Shown here piece after piece: positions 16,854-23,745 of a stretch of DNA of 64,000 nt. Location: assembly GCF_041927875.1 (NCBI RefSeq), contig NZ_JBHFHN010000012.1; one strand, written 5' to 3'. The stretch's first letter is position 1, and each line of letters begins with the position of its first letter. The notes beneath the pieces were generated by a model, which saw only the letters and a program-made list of their open reading frames with translations, was not told the origin of the DNA and did not search any database. The DNA is from Paracoccus sp041927875 (lineage in GTDB: Bacteria > Pseudomonadota > Alphaproteobacteria > Rhodobacterales > Rhodobacteraceae). Position numbers and translations under genes: made by a program.

Positions 16854-17977
16854 GCGCGCTGATCCTGATCGGCGCGGCGGCGGCGCTGATGGTGGCGCAT
16901 CTGGCTTCGGTCGGGCTGTTCCTGATGCGTCTGCGCCGCCAGCCGCCCCCCGGCGTGCTGGGTCGTCCGCGTGTCACGCTGTTGCGCCCGGTCTGCGGGC
17001 TGGACCGGTTCGACGCCGAAACGCTGGCCAGCAGCTTTACCCAGGATTACCCCGATTATCAGGTGATCTTCTGCGCGCAATCTGCGGATGATCCGGCGGT
17101 CGCGCTGATCCGCGATCTGATCGCGCGCCACCCGCATCGCCCGGCCCGGCTGCTGATCGGCGACGACCGCATCAGCGCCAACCCCAAGCTGAACAACGTC
17201 TGGAAGGGTTGGTGCGCCGCAGACACCGACTGGATCTGCATGACCGACAGCAATCTGCTGCTGACCCCCGGATATCTGGCGGCGGTTGTCGATAGCTGGT
17301 CCCCCGGCAGCGGGCTGGTCTCGGGGCCGCCGATCGGCACCCGCCCCGATGGCTGGGGCGGCCATCTGGAATGCGCCTTTCTGAACGGCAACCAGGCGCG
17401 GCTGCAATTCGCCGCCGACAGCCTTGGCTTTGGCTTTGCGCAGGGCAAGACGCTGTTCTTTCACCGCCCGATGATCGAGCGCGCGGGTGGCCTGCGGATG
17501 CTGGGCCGCCATCTGGCCGAGGACGTCAGCACCACCCGGCTGATCCGCGACCTGGGCCTTCAGGTGCGGCTGACCCCGCTGCCCTTCGCGCAGCCGATCG
17601 GTTCGCGCAGCCTGCGCACCGTCTGGGACCGTCAGCTGCGCTGGAGCCTGATCCGTCGCGAGGGCTTTCCCGCGGTCTTTGCGCTTGAACCGCTGAACGG
17701 CGGGCTGGTGCCGCTGGCGCTGTGGCTGTCGGGCGTGATCGCGGCGGGGGCGGCCTGGCTGCCCGCCATGATCGCCTGGCTGGCGATGTGGTATGGCGCC
17801 GAGGGCCTGCTGGCCCGCCGCGCCGGCTGGCCCTCTGGCCCGCGGGCCCTGGCCGCGATGGCGCTGCGTGATCTGATGATCCCGGCGGTCTGGCTGGCCA
17901 GCCTGCGCCAACGCGGATTCGCCTGGCGCGGCACGGCGATGGCGCAGTCCGAACTGGCGGCGGAACGGGTGGCATGA
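16850..17977 (+). CDS. GT21 glycosyltransferase, ceramide glucosyltransferase-like
   Basis: A 375-residue membrane protein. An N-terminal helix (residues 3-25) anchors a GT-A domain with the D,D,D,(Q/R)xxRW pattern: an Asp near DDRISANPK, TDSN, the catalytic AEDVS and RQLRW. The C-terminal part has hydrophobic helices (about 280-330). This is the HpnI/ceramide glucosyltransferase group that transfers sugar from a UDP-sugar to a lipid at the cytoplasmic membrane face. It overlaps genes on both sides by 4 bp. Whether the acceptor is ceramide or another lipid is unknown. Confidence 0.85.
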   Translation: MSALILIGAAAALMVAHLASVGLFLMRLRRQPPPGVLGRPRVTLLRPVCGLDRFDAETLASSFTQDYPDYQVIFCAQSADDPAVALIRDLIARHPHRPARLLIGDDRISANPKLNNVWKGWCAADTDWICMTDSNLLLTPGYLAAVVDSWSPGSGLVSGPPIGTRPDGWGGHLECAFLNGNQARLQFAADSLGFGFAQGKTLFFHRPMIERAGGLRMLGRHLAEDVSTTRLIRDLGLQVRLTPLPFAQPIGSRSLRTVWDRQLRWSLIRREGFPAVFALEPLNGGLVPLALWLSGVIAAGAAWLPAMIAWLAMWYGAEGLLARRAGWPSGPRALAAMALRDLMIPAVWLASLRQRGFAWRGTAMAQSELAAERVA

Positions 17978-18543
17978 TCCAGGCCGGTTCCGCGCAAGTC
18001 CTGATCCAGGATCACGGTCTGGCGATCCTGGCCCCGCTTGCCCTGATCGAGGGGCCGGTCGTGTCGGTCATCGCCGGGTCGCTGGTCAGCTTGGGGCTGA
18101 TGGCGCTGCGCCCGGTCATCCTGTGCCTGATCGTCGCCGACCTGCTGGGCGATCTGCTGACCTATGCCCTGGGCCGCTATGGCCGCCGCGCGATCCCCTT
18201 TGGCCTGCTGCGGCGGCTGGGCATCAGCCGACAAAGGCTGGCGCGGATGGTGCGCGGCTTTCGCGGGCAGGGCGGGCGGCTGCTGGTCATCGGCAAGCTG
18301 ACGCAGGTGGCGGGCCTGCCCATGTTGCTAGCCGCTGGCATGGTGCGGATGCCCCTGCCGCGGTTTCTGGTGATCTGCGGGGCGACGGCGATCCCCAAGA
18401 CGCTGCTGCTGGTCGGGCTGGGCCATGTGTTCGGCACCGCCTGGCTGGCGACCGGCGGATGGCGCCTGCCCGTGCTGGCCGCCGGCAGCCTGGCCCTGAT
18501 CGCCGCCGCGCTGTGGCGGCACCGCCGCCCGAGGTTCACATGA
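17974..18543 (+). CDS. DedA/SNARE-associated family membrane protein
   Basis: A 189-residue integral membrane protein with the DedA-like order: a re-entrant hydrophobic segment near ALIEGPVVSVIAGSL, then GDLLTYALGRYGRR, LVIGKLTQVAG and a final helix. DedA proteins are lipid scramblases or transporters for membrane homeostasis, so a link to the lipid glycosyltransferases around it is reasonable. Its last codons (RPRFT) and stop lie inside a duplicated segment, and the next gene start overlaps it as ATGA. Confidence 0.82.
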   Translation: MIQAGSAQVLIQDHGLAILAPLALIEGPVVSVIAGSLVSLGLMALRPVILCLIVADLLGDLLTYALGRYGRRAIPFGLLRRLGISRQRLARMVRGFRGQGGRLLVIGKLTQVAGLPMLLAAGMVRMPLPRFLVICGATAIPKTLLLVGLGHVFGTAWLATGGWRLPVLAAGSLALIAAALWRHRRPRFT

Positions 18544-18703
18544 CCCGCCCCCGCTTTGCCTGCCTGACCCCCGCCCATGATGAGGCCGCGCGCATCGCTG
18601 CCGTCCTGGCCGCCGTGGTCGGCCATCCGCTGATCGATCAGGTGCTGGTCATCGACGACGGGTCGCGCGATTGCACCGCTGGCGTCGCGCAGGCCGCCGG
18701 TGC
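18526..18703 (+). repeat. 178-bp direct repeat, copy 1 (dedA end + GT2 start)
   Basis: Nearly identical to 18801-18978 (about 7 mismatches by eye, offset 275 bp). It spans the last 5 codons and stop of the DedA gene and the first 54-55 codons of a GT2 glycosyltransferase. Confidence 0.93.
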
Positions 18704-18818
18704 ACGGCCCGCCTTCGCACGGCCCGCCGGTGCCGATGCCGTGCGCCTGCCGCCAATCGTTTTCGCCAGCCAACCGCAGTTCGCAGCGCCGTGGCTTGGT
18801 CGCCCGAGGTTCACATGA
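18540..18818 (+). pseudogene. Truncated GT2 glycosyltransferase, duplicated 5' fragment
   Basis: The first ~55 codons match the intact GT2 gene that follows (ATG 18815), including the TPAHDEA nucleotide-binding start and VIDDGSRD. Similarity then stops at position 18703. The frame continues for about 37 unrelated codons and ends in GRPRFT plus stop, because it reads into the second copy of the repeat. It could still be translated as a 92-residue product coupled to dedA, and its stop overlaps the intact gene's start. Two Gly-rich motif changes (C for G in SRDG) suggest relaxed selection. Confidence 0.85.
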
Positions 18819-18978
18819 CCCACCCGCGCTTTGCCTGCCTGATCCCCGCCCATGATGAGGCCTCGCGCATCGGTGCCGTCCTGGCCGCCGTGGTCGGCCA
18901 TCCGCTGATCGATCAGGTGCTGGTCATCGACGACGGGTCGCGCGATGGCACCGCTGCCGTCGCGCAGGCCGCCGGTGC
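18801..18978 (+). repeat. 178-bp direct repeat, copy 2 (within intact GT2 gene)
   Basis: Second copy, carrying the start of the intact GT2 gene. The 97 bp between the copies contain a smaller direct repeat (GCACGGCCCGCC twice). Confidence 0.93.
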
Positions 18979-19522
18979 CGAGGTCATGCGCCTGGACCCG
19001 AACCGCGGCAAGACACGCGCCCTTGCCGAAGGCATTGCGCGCGTCGATGCCGATTATCTGGTGCTGATCGACGCTGATCTGATCGGTCTGACGGCCCCCG
19101 ACGTCACAGCGCTGATCGAGCCGGTTGCCCAATGCCGCGCCGGAGCGACGCTGTCGCTGCGCGGCAACGCCCCCCGCACCTGGCGGGCGATCGGGGTCGA
19201 CTACATCTCGGGCGAGCGGGTTATCCCGCGCGCCCTGATTGCCCCGTATCTGCACCATCTGCACGGCCTTCCGCGCTTTGGCTTTGAGGTATTCCTGAAT
19301 GAGCGTCTGGCCGAGGCCCGAATCCCCGTCGCGATCGTCGACTGGCACCGTGTTTCCAGCCCCGCAAAGTCGGTGAAGCGTGGACGCTGGCGTGGCGGAC
19401 TTGCCGATCTGCGAATGATCATAGACATCCTGCGCACCGTCGGCCCGCGTCAAATCGCGCGCCAGATCACCTATCTCCGCCAAGGCCGCCCGCGCGACGT
19501 TGCCCAGCGTGCAGGGCGTTGA
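18815..19522 (+). CDS. GT2-family glycosyltransferase
   Basis: A 235-residue GT-A enzyme: LIPAHDEASRI at the N-terminus, VIDDGSRDGT, NRGKTRALAEG and the DxD-like LVLIDADLIG. The C-terminal part has a basic VKRGRWRGG segment but no clear membrane helix. This short form resembles polyprenyl-phosphate or lipid-linked sugar transferases, but the donor and acceptor are unknown. ATG 18815 overlaps the stop of the truncated copy. It ends the lipid/glycosylation run and is followed by a repeat-rich gap. Confidence 0.85.
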   Translation: MTHPRFACLIPAHDEASRIGAVLAAVVGHPLIDQVLVIDDGSRDGTAAVAQAAGAEVMRLDPNRGKTRALAEGIARVDADYLVLIDADLIGLTAPDVTALIEPVAQCRAGATLSLRGNAPRTWRAIGVDYISGERVIPRALIAPYLHHLHGLPRFGFEVFLNERLAEARIPVAIVDWHRVSSPAKSVKRGRWRGGLADLRMIIDILRTVGPRQIARQITYLRQGRPRDVAQRAGR

Positions 19523-19538
19523 CCGGTCGCGATATCCG

Positions 19539-19587
19539 TGATCGCTGATCGCTGATCGCTGATCGCTGATCGCTGATCGCTGATTGA
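19539..19587. repeat. Heptanucleotide array TGATCGC x6
   Basis: Six perfect head-to-tail copies of TGATCGC at 19539-19580, followed by a degenerate TGATTGA unit. Confidence 0.97.
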
Positions 19588-19735
19588 TGGCCAGTAATCG
19601 CTCTGTAATCCGCGCGGCGCGTTGCGGCTGTGGCGCAGCACTGCAGCCCTTCCCGCCATGTCGCACCGGCAGAGATGACGTCCCTGATTGATGTGGCGAC
19701 AGTGAGCCTTGACCGGACCACCAAGATGGGGCCGC

Positions 19736-19800
19736 TCAGCTCTCAGCTCTCAGCTCTCAGCTCTCAGCTCTCAGCTCTCAGCTCTCAGCTCTCAGCTCTC
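19736..19800. repeat. Heptanucleotide array TCAGCTC x9
   Basis: Nine perfect copies of TCAGCTC plus two extra bases. The unit differs from that of the array 150 bp upstream. Confidence 0.97.
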
Positions 19801-19929
19801 GCCTACGCCCGTCCTTTGCGCGGCCATTGCCGCGCGCACAACGAGAACAAGGCCCATCGCATTCGGCACTGCTCATCCACGCGCCATCTGTCCATCAGGG
19901 GTCAGCCGGCCCGGCAGCGCCGCCATTCA

Positions 19930-20715
19930 TCAGGGCGGTGACAGCAGTTGCAGTGCCAGTTGGCCACGGGCTGGAGCGTTGTTCTGCTGATTGTCGCGGA
20001 TGACATACATGCGGATCATCTTGTCCAGCGTTGCCTTGTCGGCCAAGGCCGACGGATCGTCACTGCCCAACATCCGCTCGGCCTTGGCGCGCACCGCGGT
20101 CACCTGCTGGTCAAGGTTGATCGCGCCAAAGGCTTTCGGCAGCCCGAATGCGGTCTCGACAAAGCTGCGCAACGGTGCGTTCCCCAGAATGCGGAACCAT
20201 TTGGTGTTCGCAGACCCACGATCGCTTGCGATCTTGGGCAGTTCACGTTCGGCGGTGAGGGCAAGGCGCAGGGTCGGGTTCACCTCGCCGACCGCTTGCT
20301 CAAACCGGCGGGCGCGATAGTCGGGCAACAGACGGTCGGCAAAATCTGAAATCTTGGTGCGCGGCACGGCAAGATCAAAGCCGAAGGCGCGGCTTAGCTC
20401 GGCATAACGCTTGTCAGCCAGCTTGCTGGACAGGGCACCGGGCTTCAGCGTGCCGTCCTCAAGCACACGGCGGATGAAGGCGCGATTGGCGATGTCGCCT
20501 TCCAGACCAAAGGCGCCAAGCGCGACCTTCAGCAGCCGCCGGTCGGCCACCAGATCGGCGGCGCTGGACACGCCGCCGATCTTTTGCCGAAAGTAGGCCT
20601 CATCCCGCTGCTGTTCGGCCGAGTTGGTCAGCACCTGCATCTGCCGTTCGCGGGTGCGACCCAACGCCGACCAAGCCGTGTAGCCGCTGCCCAGGATGAA
20701 GGGTGTAAAGCTCAT
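19930..20715 (-). CDS. DUF1217 flagellar-locus protein
   Basis: A 261-residue protein of the DUF1217 family, which in alphaproteobacteria occurs almost always within flagellar gene clusters; its biochemical role is not established. It looks soluble, with repeated KxSxFADRLLPDYRARRFEQAVGEVNP-like helical segments (key residues F-A-D-R-L and R-R-F-E). No signal peptide or membrane helix is seen. The start overlaps the flbT stop (ATGA on the minus strand), so it is the last gene of fliC-flaF-flbT-DUF1217. Confidence 0.82.
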   Translation of the reverse strand: MSFTPFILGSGYTAWSALGRTRERQMQVLTNSAEQQRDEAYFRQKIGGVSSAADLVADRRLLKVALGAFGLEGDIANRAFIRRVLEDGTLKPGALSSKLADKRYAELSRAFGFDLAVPRTKISDFADRLLPDYRARRFEQAVGEVNPTLRLALTAERELPKIASDRGSANTKWFRILGNAPLRSFVETAFGLPKAFGAINLDQQVTAVRAKAERMLGSDDPSALADKATLDKMIRMYVIRDNQQNNAPARGQLALQLLSPP

Positions 20716-21113
20716 CCCGCTGCCGCCAGCAGACGTTCTTCCCGCGGCAGCAATGTGCGCAATGCCTTCAGCGCCTGATAGTGCTGACCTTCAAGCACTG
20801 CGGCCGTTGCCAGATTCAGCTGCGTGCGGCTGTCGTAATCCGTCAGCACCTGGCTTAGCTGTTCGATGCCGCGCAGCAGTTGCAGGCGACCCTCGGTTGG
20901 ATCGGCGTCTCCCGACAGCATCAATTGGACGATGTAACAGACACGGCGCACCGGTGTCTTGACCTCGGTCGGGTGGATCGCGTCGCGCAGGCGCAGGATG
21001 TTGGCATTGGGCGTGACAATGGCCAGCCGCGAACGGCGATCACCATTTTCGATCACAGCGCCATTGATCAGCACGCGCTCATGCGGGGCAAGTTTCAGGA
21101 CAAGTCCGCTCAT
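20712..21113 (-). CDS. flbT: Flagellar biosynthesis repressor FlbT
   Basis: A 133-residue FlbT. It opens with LKLAPHERVLINGAVIENGDRRS (key motif HERVLINGAVIEN) and has the FYIVQLML-like CYIVQLML segment. In Caulobacter FlbT binds the flagellin mRNA 5' leader and limits its translation or stability. Start 21113 overlaps the flaF stop. It sits beside flaF and fliC, as in other alphaproteobacteria. Confidence 0.93.
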   Translation of the reverse strand: MSGLVLKLAPHERVLINGAVIENGDRRSRLAIVTPNANILRLRDAIHPTEVKTPVRRVCYIVQLMLSGDADPTEGRLQLLRGIEQLSQVLTDYDSRTQLNLATAAVLEGQHYQALKALRTLLPREERLLAAAG

Positions 21114-21487
21114 GCTGCCGATGCCTCCTGACGCAGACCGCGCATGATTGCGGTATTGATGAAAACCAGCGGCTCGACCTCGGCGGCACCCGCCAGCACC
21201 TTCTGGCTGTGCTCTGCGGTGAACTGCGCAAGATAGAAGATTCGGGCGCGCAGTGCGGCAGGCAAGGTATTGCCCGGATCGGCGACATCGACCGCCAGGG
21301 TGGTCCACAGCGTGCGGTTGTCGTGGATAGCGCGGGCCAGGGCGGCAAAGCCCGCAGCACCTTGCGCCGCAGCGCTGCGCAGATGGCGCGTGACGCGGGC
21401 GAACACTTCGTATTCGGTCTCTCGCGGGGTTCGGGTGGCATCGCCGGGCGCACCATAAGCCGAACGGGCGAGGGTGAGGGAATCCAT
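21110..21487 (-). CDS. flaF: Flagellar biosynthesis regulator FlaF
   Basis: A 125-residue FlaF, recognised by LARSAYG near the N-terminus, the ETEYEVFARVTRHL segment and HDNRTLWTTLAVDVADPGN (key motif NRTLWTTLAVDV). FlaF promotes flagellin translation and secretion, opposing FlbT. Start 21487 (MDSLTLARSA) has an AAGGATACGAC-type SD. It follows fliC by about 100 bp that contain a GC-rich hairpin, and overlaps flbT. Confidence 0.92.
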   Translation of the reverse strand: MDSLTLARSAYGAPGDATRTPRETEYEVFARVTRHLRSAAAQGAAGFAALARAIHDNRTLWTTLAVDVADPGNTLPAALRARIFYLAQFTAEHSQKVLAGAAEVEPLVFINTAIMRGLRQEASAA

Positions 21488-21551
21488 GTCGTATCCTTCC
21501 AGATGCGGTTGGCCGGATGATCGGCCCCGTCTGTGGGCGGCGGGGAAAGCG

Positions 21552-21570
21552 GGGCGCGCGCTGCGCGCCC
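21552..21570 (-). terminator. GC-rich hairpin between fliC and flaF
   Basis: A GGGCGCGC/GCGCGCCC stem with a 3-nt loop just after the fliC stop on the minus strand. The T-run is weak (GCTTTCC), so it may attenuate rather than stop transcription and so give flagellin excess over FlaF/FlbT. Confidence 0.4.
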
Positions 21571-21587
21571 GGCCGAGTTTCAGCGAC

Positions 21588-22799
21588 TTAGCCGCGGAAC
21601 AGCGACATGATGCTTTTCGGCGCCTGGTTGGCGATCGACAGCGACTGGATGCCCAGCTGCTGCTGGGTTTGCAGCGCCTGCAGGCGGGCCGAGGCCTCCT
21701 CCATGTCGGCATCGACGAGGCTGCCGATCCCGGCCTTCAGCGAGTCGCTGAGCTTGCCCAGAAAGTTGTTCTGGATCTCGATCCGGCTGCCCACCGAACC
21801 GAACTGGGCCGCAGCGGTGACGGAGGTCTGGATCAGCCCCTGGATCGCGCCAAGGGCCGATTTCGCGCCCGCGTCGCTTGTCACGTCGATCGCGGACAGC
21901 GCCGACAGGCCACCAGAACCGGCGTTCTGGAACTGGGCCGTCACCATCATGTCCTTGGTGCCAGTGTTCTTGAACGCCAGACGACCGGGGTTGGCGATGT
22001 CATAGTCAACCGTCACCCCGGCCACACCCAAGGCATCGACCGCCTTTTTCAGGCCGACCGCCACGATATCCGATGTCGTGGTTGCCGCGACATCCTCGCC
22101 CGAGACGGTATAGCTGGCGATCTTTCCGCCAACGTTGATCGAGATCTTGTCCCCCGCCACGAAGGCTGCGCCCGAATCATCGATGACCAGCTTGCCGGTG
22201 CCGGTGGTCGCGTTCAGCGTGAAGCCGGCCGTATCTTTCGCCGTCGACGCGCCGTCAGAGCCCGCAAGGGCCGCCTTGGCCGTGTAGCCGCCCAACGAAA
22301 GATTCTGGGTGGTGACGGTGATGCTGGTGGCTTTCACCCCCGTCGACGACCGATCGAGCGAGGCCAGAATGTCGACACTGGCACCCGCCGAGCCGTTCAC
22401 CAGGTTCAGGCCGTTGAACTGGGCGGCGCCCACCACGGTCTTGATCTGGTCGGTCAGCGCGGTGATGTCGGTTTGCAGCTTGCTGCGGTCGACGTTCGAT
22501 TCCTGCGCCGACACGATCTTGCCCTGAATCTGTTTCAGCAGATCAGTCGTGGTTTCCGCCGCCTGACGCGCCACGGCCACGGTCGAAGACCCCAGCGACA
22601 GGCTGGACGAAATCCCCTTGAAGCTTTCGACGTCGGCTTCCATCACCTTCGAGATGGCCCAGACGGCGGCGTTATCCTTGGCCGAGCCGACGGTCTTGCC
22701 GGTCGAGATTTCATCCTGCGTCTTCGACAGGCTGGCATTGATGCCCTTCAGGGTTTGCAGCGCGACCATCGCGCTGTTGTTGGTCAGAATGCTGGACAT
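21588..22799 (-). CDS. fliC: Flagellin
   Basis: A 403-residue flagellin. The conserved N-terminal D0/D1 region (SSILTNNSAMVALQTL at 2-17, about 1-150) and C-terminal D1/D0 region (about 310-403, ending IANQAPKSIMSLFRG) bracket a short variable, Thr/Gly/Ala-rich middle. It polymerises into the filament after export by the flagellar type III system. Upstream on the minus strand is AAAGGAAC SD and a small hairpin in the 5' leader, a possible FlbT target. It is a single flagellin gene within this window. Confidence 0.96.
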   Translation of the reverse strand: MSSILTNNSAMVALQTLKGINASLSKTQDEISTGKTVGSAKDNAAVWAISKVMEADVESFKGISSSLSLGSSTVAVARQAAETTTDLLKQIQGKIVSAQESNVDRSKLQTDITALTDQIKTVVGAAQFNGLNLVNGSAGASVDILASLDRSSTGVKATSITVTTQNLSLGGYTAKAALAGSDGASTAKDTAGFTLNATTGTGKLVIDDSGAAFVAGDKISINVGGKIASYTVSGEDVAATTTSDIVAVGLKKAVDALGVAGVTVDYDIANPGRLAFKNTGTKDMMVTAQFQNAGSGGLSALSAIDVTSDAGAKSALGAIQGLIQTSVTAAAQFGSVGSRIEIQNNFLGKLSDSLKAGIGSLVDADMEEASARLQALQTQQQLGIQSLSIANQAPKSIMSLFRG

Positions 22800-22816
22800 G
22801 GTGTTCCTTTCACATG

Positions 22817-22829
22817 GGCGCTTTGCGCC
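22817..22829 (-). promoter_or_regulatory. Hairpin in fliC 5' leader
   Basis: GGCGC-TTT-GCGCC, about 18-30 nt before the flagellin start, just upstream of the SD. A candidate structure for FlbT/FlaF control of flagellin mRNA. Inference only. Confidence 0.4.
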
Positions 22830-23015
22830 AAAGAGGGTTCCCGCGGACTGCGGTCGTGTCTGGCATTCTGCCTGCTGCTATCCCGCCGCTTGACGGTTGC
22901 GCCACCCGATCGGATGCAGGGCGATCATGGGATGACAACTGCTAAGAAATCGCTAATCGCGGCGGGGTATCACGGGATTCAAAGGGGTTAGTTGTCAGGC
23001 CTTTGCCTAAAGTTT

Positions 23016-23354
23016 TCACGACTTTCGTTCAAATCGACCGGCGTGGGCCGCGCTGATCGTGCGGCCACCGCGATCATAGCCGATACCGATCGCGCGCCCG
23101 CCGCCATGGCAGGCAGATATATCGCGCAACCGGCGTTGGCCCGCACGGATTCCGGCCTGAGCGGCCTCGATCAACTGCCGATTATGGCGTGCCTCCTGCG
23201 CCAGCACGGCCAAGTCGGCGGCCTCAACCGTGACGAGCGACCCGACCAGCGCCTGGCTGCGCGCGGCAACCTCGGTCAGTCGGGCAAGGTCGCCGCTCAG
23301 CAAGGCTGCGCGCTCGTCCTGCAGAACAGCCATCATCGCCTGCGCCGGGGTCAT
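23016..23354 (-). CDS. FlgN-like flagellar export chaperone
   Basis: A 112-residue, mostly helical protein with an N-terminal MTPAQAMMAVLQDERAALLSGDLARL helix (key motif LQDERAALLSGDL) typical of FlgN-family proteins that chaperone hook-associated proteins FlgK/FlgL. The C-terminal quarter is Gly/Arg-rich and not conserved by eye. Its start overlaps the upstream flgJ-like gene by 4 bp (ATGA on the minus strand). The call rests on pattern and context, not on strong motifs. Confidence 0.65.
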   Translation of the reverse strand: MTPAQAMMAVLQDERAALLSGDLARLTEVAARSQALVGSLVTVEAADLAVLAQEARHNRQLIEAAQAGIRAGQRRLRDISACHGGGRAIGIGYDRGGRTISAAHAGRFERKS

Positions 23355-23638
23355 GGGTGCCCTTCGCCCGCGCGCCGGGCCATCGTTCGAAAGATCGATT
23401 CCGCAAGGCCGATTCCACCCCGTGCAGCCATCGCGTCGGCCTGGGCATCGCGCAGGAACGAGGCGAATTGATCCTCGCCCGCGCCCCCGCCGAAGCTGTC
23501 GGATGCCTTGCCAACCCCGCTCGCCTTCAGCATTTCGGCCAAAAATCCGGCCTCAAGCTGGGTCGCAACCTTGCGAAGGGCGTTGGCGTCGGTCGGTGCC
23601 GCTGTGGGCGGGCGCAGGACCGCATTTAGCTGTGTCAT
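23351..23638 (-). CDS. flgJ: Rod-binding protein, FlgJ N-terminal domain only
   Basis: A 95-residue protein matching the rod-binding domain of FlgJ (LRKVATQLEAGFLAEMLKASG, key motif FLAEMLK; the second block is DAQADAMAARGGIGLAESIF, key motif GGIGLAE). The peptidoglycan hydrolase domain found in gammaproteobacterial FlgJ is absent, which is normal in alphaproteobacteria. It caps or scaffolds rod assembly in the periplasm. SD AAAGGGAATCGCC precedes the start. It is divergent from fliK. Confidence 0.85.
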   Translation of the reverse strand: MTQLNAVLRPPTAAPTDANALRKVATQLEAGFLAEMLKASGVGKASDSFGGGAGEDQFASFLRDAQADAMAARGGIGLAESIFRTMARRAGEGHP

Positions 23639-23745
23639 GGCGATTCCCTTTTTGTCGAATGCGATGATTCATGCCTGACAGGGGTAAACATTTGGTAATC
23701 CGAATCAGCCATTCTGCACCGAAGTGAAAACCGTGCAGGATGCCG

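Larger units (their letters stand above)
19523..19929. other. 407-bp intergenic region with heptamer arrays
   Basis: Between the convergent GT2 and DUF1217 genes. It holds two different heptanucleotide arrays (listed separately), a duplicated CTGATTGATG (about 19579 and 19683), and a 7-bp hairpin GCGCGGC/GCCGCGC at 19818-19835 that could stop the minus-strand flagellar transcript, although no T-run follows. No gene is supported. Confidence 0.7.

Noticed and set aside
19539..19800. CRISPR array
   Set aside because: Units are 7 bp with no spacers; these are simple tandem repeats.
22861..22880. Sigma-54 promoter (TGGCATTCTGCCTGCT) on the plus strand
   Set aside because: Imperfect -24/-12 match, and no plus-strand gene begins within the expected distance.
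20880..23000. Plus-strand open frames over fliC and flaF
   Set aside because: They are antisense shadows of clear flagellar genes.
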